A stretch of DNA of 64,000 bases from contig JASAND010015780.1 in NCBI GenBank assembly GCA_030248195.1, positions 124,001-188,000 on the forward strand, in the 5' to 3' direction. Position 1 is the stretch's first letter, and every line of letters begins with the position of its first letter. The DNA comes from Trissonchulus latispiculum. Lineage: Eukaryota; Nematoda; Enoplea; Enoplida; Ironidae. Below the pieces are notes generated by a model that worked only from the letters and a program-made list of their open reading frames with translations, was not told the origin of the DNA and did no database searches. A program made the translations under genes and the position numbers. This document shows positions 54,830 through 63,095 of this stretch, in pieces.

Positions 54830-55040
54830 GGTGGTGATTCCTTTTGGAGACATCAACTTTGAACCCTTATTACTCATTCATTCGTTGGAGTTAAGAAGCC
54901 GTTTTTATATCAAAATGCAGGCTAACACTTGCTCTTTCTAATGGATACAACGAAACTAACTTTAGTTCTCTGAAATTATTTTACTGCATTTTCGAAGTAA
55001 TTTAATTTTCCAGATTTTTTGCAGACTAAAGTAAATTTTT
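54830..55040. mobile_element. Truncated copy of the GGTGGTGATTCC TTAA element
   Basis: Begins TTAA-GGTGGTGATTCCTTTTGG and is homologous for about 200 bp to the inverted right end of the element at 30703-37979 (shared GGAGTTAAGAAGCC). The other end is missing. Confidence 0.8.
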
Positions 55041-55273
55041 TTGTGAGGCATCGGCCATATCATTCCATTCTACTATCCTGGGGACCTTTTTTTAATTATT
55101 ATTGGAAATAACGTTTTTCAGCGAATTCGCTAATTTTTTCTGAATTTTTGACCGAAAAATTTTTTACCCCCCAAATTCGATTTTTCTGGACCCCACCCCA
55201 CCTCAAACAGGCTGACCCCACCCACCCTAATTTCGGCTACCCCCTCCCCCAACGATTTCTCAAGGTACACCTA
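55041..55273. other. Short unassigned spacer
   Basis: CCCC-rich decayed repeat, with no gene recognised. Confidence 0.4.
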
Positions 55274-55831
55274 TGCCCCCTTATGGTTCGAAAAAATTTT
55301 TTGTCTCCGATTTGGCTGAGAACTTGCCCCTTGGGTAAATCGAGGTCGCTGATTTCAAAAATCGAATCGAGAGATCGATCCGATTGATGTATCGATCAGT
55401 AGTATCGATCGATCATAATCGATCAAAAAATTTTTTGTCTCCGATTTTCGCGAAAAGTTGCCCCCAGGGTAACCTTGAAGTGCTGATTTCGAATCTGCAG
55501 TCGAAATTTCGATACGAGCTGCCAAAATCGAGTTATTGACGAATTTTTGAAAAATCGATGTGACTCGATTTTTGCGGGCGCAGGATCGATTTTCACGAAA
55601 TTTCGATTGCAGATTCGGAATCAGCACCCCCGAATTACCCTGGGGGCAGCTTTTCGCGAAAATCGGAGACAAAAAATTTTTTGATCGATTTTGATCGATC
55701 GATTCTACTGATCGATAGACCGATCGGATCGATCTCTCGATTCGATTTTTGAAATCAGCGACCTCGATTTACTCTAGGGGCAAGTTTTCAGCCAAATCGG
55801 AGACAAAAAATTTTTTCGAGCCATAAGGGGG
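55274..55831. repeat. Palindrome related to 53694-54335
   Basis: CCCCTTATGGTTCGAAAAA pairs with TTTTTTCGAGCCATAAGGGG. Internal blocks are shared with the 53694 palindrome in the same order. The outer GATGGGGG...AAGTGCC end is present only at the right (55857-55876), so the left end is truncated. Confidence 0.85.
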
Positions 55832-55891
55832 GACCAAGGCAAAATTTTTGCCCCCCCCCCCATCTACATAAGTGCCTGTCCTAACTCTAAT

Positions 55892-56185
55892 GGTGATTTC
55901 ATAGTCCCTGTCGCCTCGCGCGCGTCTACGCACGTTGACGCACGTCGACGCGCGTCGACGCCTCCAAACGTGACATCAGGTCCTGGTGCTATGCTAGCAC
56001 TGGAAGCGTCGACGCGCATCGACGCACGTCGACGCGCGTCAACGCGCCCATTTGTAGCATGCCAGTTTACGCGCATCGACGCACGTCGACGCGCGTTGAT
56101 GCGCGCAAAATGATACTGGCGTTTGTAGACGCGCGTAGACGCGCGTCGACGCGCGTACACCTGCGTTCGCGACTATGAAGGCACC
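55892..56185. mobile_element. MITE with (CGTCGACGCG)n interior, copy 1
   Basis: Ends GGTGATTTCATAGTCCC and GCGACTATGAAGGCACC. The interior is a near-continuous array of ACGCGCGTCGACGCG-type units around GTGACATCAGGTCCTGG. Frames on both strands are repeat artefacts. Confidence 0.85.
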
Positions 56186-56190
56186 CTACA

Positions 56191-56522
56191 GGCGATTTCA
56201 TAGTCCCTGTCGCTTTAGGCGGGTCGACAGCGCGTTAGCGAGCGTTGACGCGCGTCAACGCGCTACACTGCCATGTTACATTTGGAGGCGTCGACGCGCG
56301 CGTTGACGCACGTCGACGCGCGTAGACGCGCGTCGACGCCTCCAAACGTGACATCACGTCCTGGTGTTACGTGCGTCGACGCGCGTCAACGCGCCCATTT
56401 GTAGCATGCCAGTTTACGCGCATCGACGCACGTTGACGCGCGTTGATGCGCGCAAAATGATACTGACGTTTGTAGACGCGCGTCGACGCGCGTACACCTG
56501 CGTTCGCGACTATGAAGGCACC
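56191..56522. mobile_element. MITE with (CGTCGACGCG)n interior, copy 2
   Basis: Directly follows copy 1 after 5 bp, in the same orientation, with ends GGCGATTTCATAGTCCC and CGACTATGAAGGCACC. The interior differs in repeat number and includes GCGTCAACGCGC units. Confidence 0.85.
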
Positions 56523-56582
56523 TTAAGCTATCCAACCATATATTGGAACTCCTGCCACGTCTTCTGGCCTTGCCAACCGACG

Positions 56583-56623
56583 GGTGATTTTTGTGTGAAC
56601 AAATTCACAAAAGAAAAATCACC
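56583..56623. repeat. 41-bp palindrome GGTGATTTTTGTGTGAA
   Basis: Pairs with TTCACAAAAGAAAAATCACC. Relative of 47881-47915. Confidence 0.7.
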
Positions 56624-57999
56624 ATCAACTTTTTGTAAAGTGCCTTTTTGTTAAGATCTAGAGAAAGAACCAACACGGTGGGTCTGGGGGGCGGAGCCCC
56701 CCAGAAGTTGAAGAATTTTTGCAATTAAGGCTCACCCAGGAATTAATTTAGAGCATTTTCGCGACTAGTTGATGTGGCATTAAGTATGGCCGGTTATTGC
56801 AATATGTATGTATATTAATTGTATATTAAAATATTTTTAAGTGCTACATCTGCAAGACTTGCAAGCTGTTGCCGCTGCTACATGCGACCTTATATTCAAT
56901 GTAAGAATATAAATATTAGTTTGTCAGTCATCTTAGCAATCAGCAACGAGTAAGAAGGCAGACATGCGGGGGTCTGGGGGCGCAGCCCCCAGTAGAAAAT
57001 TTTTAGAAATATCACGTTTGAAACACAATTTTTCCAGCAAGTTTGCACAATTTTGCCTTTAGTTGAAGTTCAAATCCAGCTACGTCAGGGCTAATTTCAT
57101 TTGCGTCACACGAAAAAAAATTTGCGCCATGACGCAGCCCCTGACGCAAAAAAAACCATGTTTTGAATCCCCTGAAGTTGAGAATTTTTGATATTTTAGA
57201 GATGAAAGCAATTTTTTTCTAAACAGGTTCTTGCTGTTTTATTCCAGATCAGCAAATAATATGAGCTAGCATTTCAGGCAGCATGGAAGGGCAGTGGGGA
57301 ACCCAAATATCGCGAAGGAATACCAACCGAGTGGGGTCTGGGGGCCGGAACCCCCAGAAGTTGCAGAATTTACAATGGAATGGAATGGAATTTCAATTTT
57401 AGACTCTCAGGAATTAATTTAGAGCACATTCTTTGTTAAGCTATGAGCTATAGGTATAGTCATTTTCGGAATAAATTACAGGTTAATTTTTTCAATTGTC
57501 ACATTTCATCTGCAAGACAAAAAGCAGGAAATTTTATTTCTGGGAAATGAAATAATCAATATACGTAATGCATACGTACTATTTGTCATACAAATTCGAA
57601 ATACGTATGAGTAAGATCGCAGACAAGCGGAACTATAGGGTCTCAGCCCCCAGTAGAAAAGTTTTAGAAATATTACGTTTTAAACTTTTAAACCCATATT
57701 TCCGGTAACTTTCGCACGAAATTTTCTTCTAGTTTGGCTTCGAGCTAGCGATTTTTTGAAAAATTAAAAGGTCAAAACCTATTATTCAGACTACTTTTCC
57801 CGACAAGACTGGCGCAATATGCTGAGCTTAAAAATTTTTGCTCCAGCAAAATTTCCAGGGGGTAAATGGGCTTCGGGGGGGCGGGCGCCCGCCCGGTCGC
57901 CTCCCCCTTATCTATGCATATGTATATACAAAGAATTATAATTACGTAAATGGCTTTTGTTCATGCTTTGTACAATGTGCATTTGCAGGTCATGTAAAA
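56624..57999. other. Upstream region of jagunal; no coding exon recognised
   Basis: Contains three GGTCTGGGGG...CCCCCAGAAG blocks (56684, 56970, 57334) spaced 290-370 bp apart, each followed by AT-rich sequence, suggesting a degenerate tandem repeat. A GC-rich inverted block lies at 57878-57900. TTTGCAG at 57982-57988 is a possible 5' UTR splice acceptor just before the jagunal ATG. Confidence 0.5.
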
Positions 58000-58088
58000 A
58001 TGGCAACAAAAGGTGGCCCTTATGCGATTGGAACGGATGGCAGCGATTTTCGTCATAGGGAGAGAGTCGCTCACCAGTATCGCTTAAG
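58000..58088 (+). CDS. JAGN1: Jagunal homologue, exon 1
   Basis: ATG at 58000 (AAAATGG). Residues 1-29 include GTDGSDFRHRERVAHQY, which matches the conserved N-terminus of jagunal proteins (GTDGSDFQHRERVAMHY in human JAGN1). The exon ends in the consensus donor AAG|GTGTGT at 58089 in phase 2 and joins 62113-62716 in frame. Jagunal is an ER membrane protein needed for ER organisation and secretory traffic (fly oocyte vesicle traffic, human neutrophil function). The possible acceptor at 57988 implies a further 5' UTR exon upstream. The downstream 4.0 kb intron is filled with repeats. Confidence 0.93.
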
Positions 58089-58140
58089 GTGTGTTTTCCA
58101 AACAATGTTGAAAAATTGTCCTGACCTTATTAATGACTTA

Positions 58141-58175
58141 TATTATAGGGGGCGCGAGAGAGACCCCCTATAATA
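58141..58175. repeat. TATTATAGGGGG hairpin, third copy
   Basis: TATTATAGGGGG and CCCCCTATAATA pair around a CGCGAGAGAGA loop. Confidence 0.8.
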
Positions 58176-58526
58176 TGGGTGTAAAAGGCGCTGCGCGGCC
58201 CTATGAGACTCGTTCGAGCACCGTGCCAGCTCAATACTGAACGAAACTCGGCAAGTTTGGTATCGTTGGAATCTACACGACGAGTACAACAAGTTGCAAA
58301 AAAGTTTTGGTCAAAATTTTCAACTTTGAAAATTTTCACTTCCGGACAAGTTAGGTCCGTTTTTTTCTGTGTTAGTCACGCTTGGAAAAGGGCTATTTTG
58401 TGCAGAGGTGTTTGAAAGATGTGGACATTTTCAGCCGGAAAGGTTTATATTTTCTGAATGCCGATATGGTCCCATGTGCCCCGCTATTATAGATACGTAT
58501 CGTATACTTGTTACGATGTTACTATG

Positions 58527-59118
58527 TGGTTGCGCTGCAGTAGAGTGCTGCTGAAGTATAGCACGGCCTATATAGCTACAGGTAAGTTGCAATCGTCCGA
58601 AATTTTGCACACAAGTGCGGCAGAGCATTGCAAATCATGCCGTATGAGTTTCCTTCACCGACAGTAAAGTTTGCATCTGATTGCGCTGCAGTAGAGTGCT
58701 GCTGAAGTACAGCACGGCCTGTAACTAGCTACAGGTAAGTTGCAATAGTCCGAAATTTTGCACACAAGTGCGGCAGAGCATTGCAAATCGTGCCGCATGA
58801 GTTTCCTTCACCGACAGTAAAGTTTGCATCTGGTTGCGCTGCAGTAGAGTGCTTCTGAAGTACAGCACGGCCTGTAACTAGCTACAGGTAAGTTGCAATA
58901 GTCCGAAATTTTGCACACAAGTGCGGCAGAGCATTGCAGATCGTGCCGTATGAGTTTCCTTCACCGACAGTAAAGTTTGCATCTGGTTGCGCTGCAGTAG
59001 AGTGCTGCTGAAGTACAGCACGGCCTATAACTAGCTACAGGTAAGTTGCAATAGTCCGAAATTTTGCACACAAGTGCGGCATAGCATTGCAAATCGTGCC
59101 GTATGAGTTTCCTTCACC
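58527..59118 (+). repeat. Tandem array, four units of 151-153 bp
   Basis: Units begin near TGCGCTGCAGTAGAGTGCT (58531, 58682, 58835, 58988) and contain AAATTTTGCACACAAGTGC and GAGTTTCCTTCACC. Identity between units is high. The homologous region at 6840-7050 has a single inverse unit, so amplification is local to this copy. Confidence 0.93.
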
Positions 59119-59464
59119 TTAAAACTGCAGTTTTCGGAAACTACATGACACCTGAAGAAGAACGCCTATTGGATAGCTATATTAGAGCTCTATGAACAGT
59201 TTTAGGACCAAACGTAGCACCGTACCACGTCTATGTCTTTCAATACAGTGGAACAAAGCCAAGAAGTAAAATTGTCCATTTAGCTGCCACGGCAAAATCG
59301 CAAAAATAGACCTTACTCATTAAGCGCTCATCAAATCAAGCTGATATTTGCAGGTTTTACTATGCCTACTAATCCTAATCAACTGGCGTAGTAAGAAGAA
59401 AATCGAGTTTTCAAGGTTGTCCGCCAACAACGACTCCATATCTGAACTATTCAGAAATCCACTC

Positions 59465-59500
59465 ATATATATATATATATACGTATATACGTATATATAT
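59465..59500. repeat. (AT)n / ATACGT microsatellite
   Basis: TATATA with interspersed ACGTATATAC, adjacent to the MITE target site. Confidence 0.85.
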
Positions 59501-59508
59501 ACGTACAT

Positions 59509-59770
59509 CACGGTTGGGAGTCTCGGTCTCGGACTGAGACCGGAAATTTTTTGAAAACATCAAATTTCAGCGAATTTTTTAAATCAGTGTAACGAAAATT
59601 AACTGACGAGGTGCGGCAACCGTATGTTTATGTGTTAAAGCCCCTAACACTGGGTCTAAGCCTCAAAAACTGGATGAAATTAAGTGTAAGCTTAAAATTG
59701 CTAGTCTCGGTCTCGCCCAAAAGCCGAGACTTGGCCAGTCTCGGTGAAATCCCGGTCTCGCCCAACCCTG
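59509..59770. mobile_element. hAT-like MITE with (GGTCTC)n repeats, copy 3, exact 8-bp TSD
   Basis: ACGTACAT lies on both sides (59501-59508 and 59771-59778). Ends CACGGTTGGGAGTCTCGG and GGTCTCGCCCAACCCTG. The core is shared with 3550-3860 (AAATTTTTTGAAAACATC and ACTGGATGAAATTAAG-like segments). Confidence 0.92.
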
Positions 59771-60248
59771 ACGTACATGTATATAATATGGGTGTAAAAG
59801 GCTCAGTGCGGTCCGTGGAGACCCGTTCGAGCTCCGTGCTAGCTAAATACTCAATGAAACCGGACAATTTTGGTATCGTTGGAAGCTACACGACGAGTAT
59901 ATACTACAAGCTGCAAAAAAGTTTTGGTCAAAATTTCCATCTTTGAAAATTTTCGCTTCCGGGCAAATTAGGTCCGTTTGTTTTTTCCGTGTAAGTCACG
60001 CTTGGAAAAATGCAGTTTTCTGTCGGAGTGTTTGAACGGTCTGGGCATTTTCAGCAGGTGAAGTTTGGTTTTTCTGAACGTATATACAGTATATATACAT
60101 TATATGTATATATACCCCGAAAGTAAACCTTAATAACCTAATAACCTTTGTATGCAAAATCGCAGCCTTCCGGCTATCTCCAGTAGCTTGAACCAGGAAC
60201 TTCAACTTTGAACCAGGTGAACTACGTGAGATACGGTGTGGGCGCTAT

Positions 60249-60249
60249 T

Positions 60250-60299
<50 letters not shown>
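60249..60299. repeat. (GTT)17 microsatellite
   Basis: Perfect TTG/GTT trinucleotide repeat inside the jagunal intron. Confidence 0.97.
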
Positions 60300-60789
60300 C
60301 TTTCCAGGCTCGTCAGCTGAAAAGCTATTATGAGGGCACTTCGGCGCAGTATTCTCATCGTGTTCAGCGACCCCTATTTACTGTCTATGGGTACCATGCC
60401 AAGGCCGAAAAATGCGGTTGTTGACAGTTTTTAGGCTATTTTCAAATTATCGGAGTCAGGAATTTTTTAGCTTGAAGGAGTCCAAAAACGCTATTTTTTC
60501 CATTTTTGACCATCTGTAAAATCGAACCAGATCGAAATTCGGAAAAAACATAAACGGTATAAGGACCTTTGCCTAGATAATCAAAAATTGTATATATAGA
60601 AAACTTTTTTCCAATGGGTCATTCGAAAAATCCATTTACGCAAATGGAACTCATAAATGGACAAAAATCATACTGAATATATAAATATTTCTGGGCAAGT
60701 TTGGTATCAATCGAAAGGTCTTGGCCTGGAGATGTATGTGAATTTTGTAAATTTAAATTTTAGTTCTTAATTTATTACAGTTGTATATA

Positions 60790-61865
60790 GAGGTCGGGGA
60801 AAAAACCAACCCGCAAGTGGTGGGGAAAAAACCAACCCCCCGTTTGGGCGATGGGGATGAGCTAGCGGGCTCAAATTTTGCATGCAAGTTGGTAGGGCCC
60901 ATCCCACTTGCCACACCAATTTGAGCTAAATCAGACCACTTTTGAGCATTTTGCGACATTTTGAAAATTTTGGCATTTTTGACCCCCCAAAAATTCAAAA
61001 TTTGCCTATTTTTGAAGGCCTGTAAAAATTTTTCCATAGCAGTTAGATAATAACTTTTAATAGTTTCTGTGAGAACAACATGTGCTCTTTCCAAAAATGT
61101 CGGTCTCGCCTTCCTGCGACGCTTGGTAAGCTGCCAGCAGAATTTTTACAAAATGGGGAAAAAACCAAGGGGTGGAAAAAACCAATTTTTGCTTTTGCTG
61201 CCAAACTCACAAAAATGGTTCTTAGTTGGTCAAAAGTCATCCACATAGCAAGTTTAATGCGTTCAGCTCAAAATTGCATTTGGACTTGGCAATTTTGTGC
61301 TAGCCGGTAAAAACCTCATTTCGGCGGATCGGCTGTTTGGCTCAGCTAAAGCGGCCAAAAGGTACTCTGGGACAAAGAAATACGCGAAAAAACACTGAAA
61401 CAACGTTTATTTTAATTTATTTCATTGAATTTCGAAAGATTTACAAATTTTTGCATTTTAACATAGAAACTGGCAAATTTGATGAAACCTAGCCAGTTGA
61501 TGCTGCAAATATTGATGTTTGATTTTCTCACTTATATATACTGAATATCGCAAAAATAAGTGCAGATATGAAGTCAGCGTCGCCGATTTAACCTGTTGCA
61601 TGCATAAAATCGCTAATATGAGTTACCCTGACCGAATACTGGGGTTGGCTTTTCCCCATCGGTTGGTTTTTTCCCGCCATTGGTTTTTTACCCCGTCTAA
61701 TTAACCGTTAATTACTAATTAACGACAGGACATAGAGAGGCGATTTATATACCAAAATGACAATCTAGACAGGGCTTGATAAGAAAATAATTTATAGCCG
61801 GATTGCTCCATTGGGTAGTTCTGCAGAGTCCAAAAAGTGACTACCTTGGTTTTTTCCCCGACCTC
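60790..61865. mobile_element. 1.08 kb non-autonomous element, ends GAGGTCGGGGAAAAAACC
   Basis: GAGGTCGGGGAAAAAACCAA at the left is inverted at the right (ending TTTTTTCCCCGACCTC). TATA lies on both sides (60786-60789 and 61866-61869). GGGGAAAAAACCAA and its complement are repeated inside each end. No transposase. The same design is seen at 41590-42830. Confidence 0.88.
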
Positions 61866-61952
61866 TATATTATGTTATGCCTAATTCGCACTTTTCCAAA
61901 TCCGCGAAATGCCTTTATAGCTCGAGCCCTCCATGATTCTTTACAAACCTCG

Positions 61953-61997
61953 CTCATATGTATTTAACTCGCGACGAAGCAGATTTTTGTTATCTTG
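61953..61997. repeat. Fragment of foldback-element end
   Basis: CTCATATGTATTTAACTCGC and the following GCGACGAAG...ATTTTTGTTATCTTG resemble the outer 45 bp of the right arm of the element at 48166-50191. Confidence 0.65.
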
Positions 61998-62112
61998 CAT
62001 GCAAATTATGATATGCTTGATTCATATTGGTGGCTTCTTTGCCATAATTGGCCATCATTATGACTTGTTTTAATTTGGAGAATTGTTTTTGATTTTATTT
62101 GTATGTGTTTAG

Positions 62113-62716
62113 TGTTGCCAACAAGTTTCGACTGAAGCTGATTCTGTCCTGTCATTTTCTTCTATTCTTGTTGATGTTTGTTCGTCTCATGGAAGACGTT
62201 TTGGATGCTTTTGATCTGGACTGGACCCCTCTGGAGGAACTCCATCCGCCCACTCCCCGTCCCTGGGAGTACGTTTGGACTAGTTCAATTCTGGCCGCTA
62301 TTTTGTCTCTTTGTTCCCTTCCGCGAAATCGTTACAATCTTATGAAATATGCCTACATATGGATATTCTCTGCCGGCCTATTGCCAGTACTTTGGGGACT
62401 GGGCGTCAATCTACCAGTACTATACCAGATCGTCTCTCCGGCTGCTGAGGACTCAGAAAATACAGAAGGTGCACGAGAGGTGGAGTTGTTCTTAGGTGTC
62501 CCTGTAGTGATTCTACAGTACATATTTATTGCCATTGTAATCCAAGTTCATCTGTATACTATGTATGTCATGAATCAACTAATCAGAGCCTGGACGCCAC
62601 GAGATACCCGATCCAGAGTTGGAGCCAATCCTCCTGCCGGCACCCTTCAGGGCCCCACTGCCTTGCGCAGTTCAACGGCACATTTACAGAATGACTCTCT
62701 GAAGAAGCTACAATAG
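62113..62716 (+). CDS. JAGN1: Jagunal homologue, exon 2
   Basis: The acceptor GTGTTTAG precedes 62113; one base completes a Ser codon and 200 codons follow to TAG at 62714. The joined protein is about 230 residues, longer than the 183 of human JAGN1. Four hydrophobic segments lie at roughly 36-56, 82-101, 107-128 and 160-188, matching the family's four-pass topology. Conserved WEY, SLPRN (FPRN in human) and IQVH...Y positions are present. The extra length comes from an acidic, Pro-rich first loop (DLDWTPLEELHPP), an acidic loop near 140-155 and a 35-residue Ser/Pro-rich C-terminal tail that lacks the usual short lysine-rich ER-retrieval ending. Single downstream AATAAA at 62726. Confidence 0.93.
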
Positions 62717-62725
62717 GATTTTATA

Positions 62726-62731
62726 AATAAA
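62726..62731 (+). terminator. Polyadenylation signal AATAAA for jagunal
   Basis: AATAAA lies 10 nt after the jagunal stop codon. A very short 3' UTR is implied if it is used. Confidence 0.6.
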
Positions 62732-63095
62732 TTAAGTGTTTAAAATTGAATCATAATAACTTATCACGATTCACGGCTGATTAAAATTGCTATTAAATTA
62801 CCTATGGATTGCGTCTTAAATTATCGATTGTTTTGTCTTCGCTTTCCATTTTTGAATACAATTTATATTGTATACGTAATTTATTGTAAACGTATTTTTT
62901 GTGAAGCGTTTATAAAGGTGTGCTGTTTGGCTCTGATTGACAGAGATTTTATCCAGTGCCTGTATTGTTGTGTGTTAGCTTTTGAGAACACTTTCCTAAC
63001 AACTCATATTTATCGTTGTCTCCTGCTATTATGCAATTTTGGGGTTATTGCTGAAGAAACATCGGTCAGCTTTTTGCAAAATAAATATATTTGAA
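62732..63095 (+). other. Intergenic region between jagunal and the downstream gene
   Basis: About 360 bp, AT-rich. A 96-codon Cys/Phe/Tyr-rich frame (62804-63094) is AT-driven and not called. AAATAAATATA at 63077-63087 is a TATA-like or alternative poly(A) sequence just before the next ATG. Confidence 0.5.

Larger units (their letters stand above)
58139..60400 (+). repeat. Dispersed repeat (forward copy of 6830-8300 family)
   Basis: Starts with the TATTATAGGGGG hairpin followed by GGGTGTAAAAGGCGCTGCGC. A second, diverged start occurs at 59786 (ATATGGGTGTAAAAGGC). Ends near TTCAGCGACCCC at 60362. It has been expanded by the 152-bp tandem array and interrupted by the GGTCTC MITE. Confidence 0.7.
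58089..62112 (+). other. Jagunal intron, repeat-filled
   Basis: Bounded by GTGTGT and TTTAG. Contains, in order, the TATTATAGGGGG hairpin repeat, a four-unit 152-bp tandem array, a GGTCTC hAT-like MITE, a (GTT)n tract, a TATA-flanked G-rich-ended MITE and a fragment of a foldback-element end. No additional coding exon is needed or seen. Confidence 0.85.

Noticed and set aside
55864..56654. Arg/Ala/Val-rich ORFs (RRRAS repeats)
   Set aside because: Direct translation of GTCGACGCG arrays.
62804..63094. 96-codon ORF between jagunal and the next gene
   Set aside because: Cys/Phe/Tyr/Ile-rich translation typical of AT-rich noncoding sequence, and it overlaps the probable 3' UTR/promoter interval.
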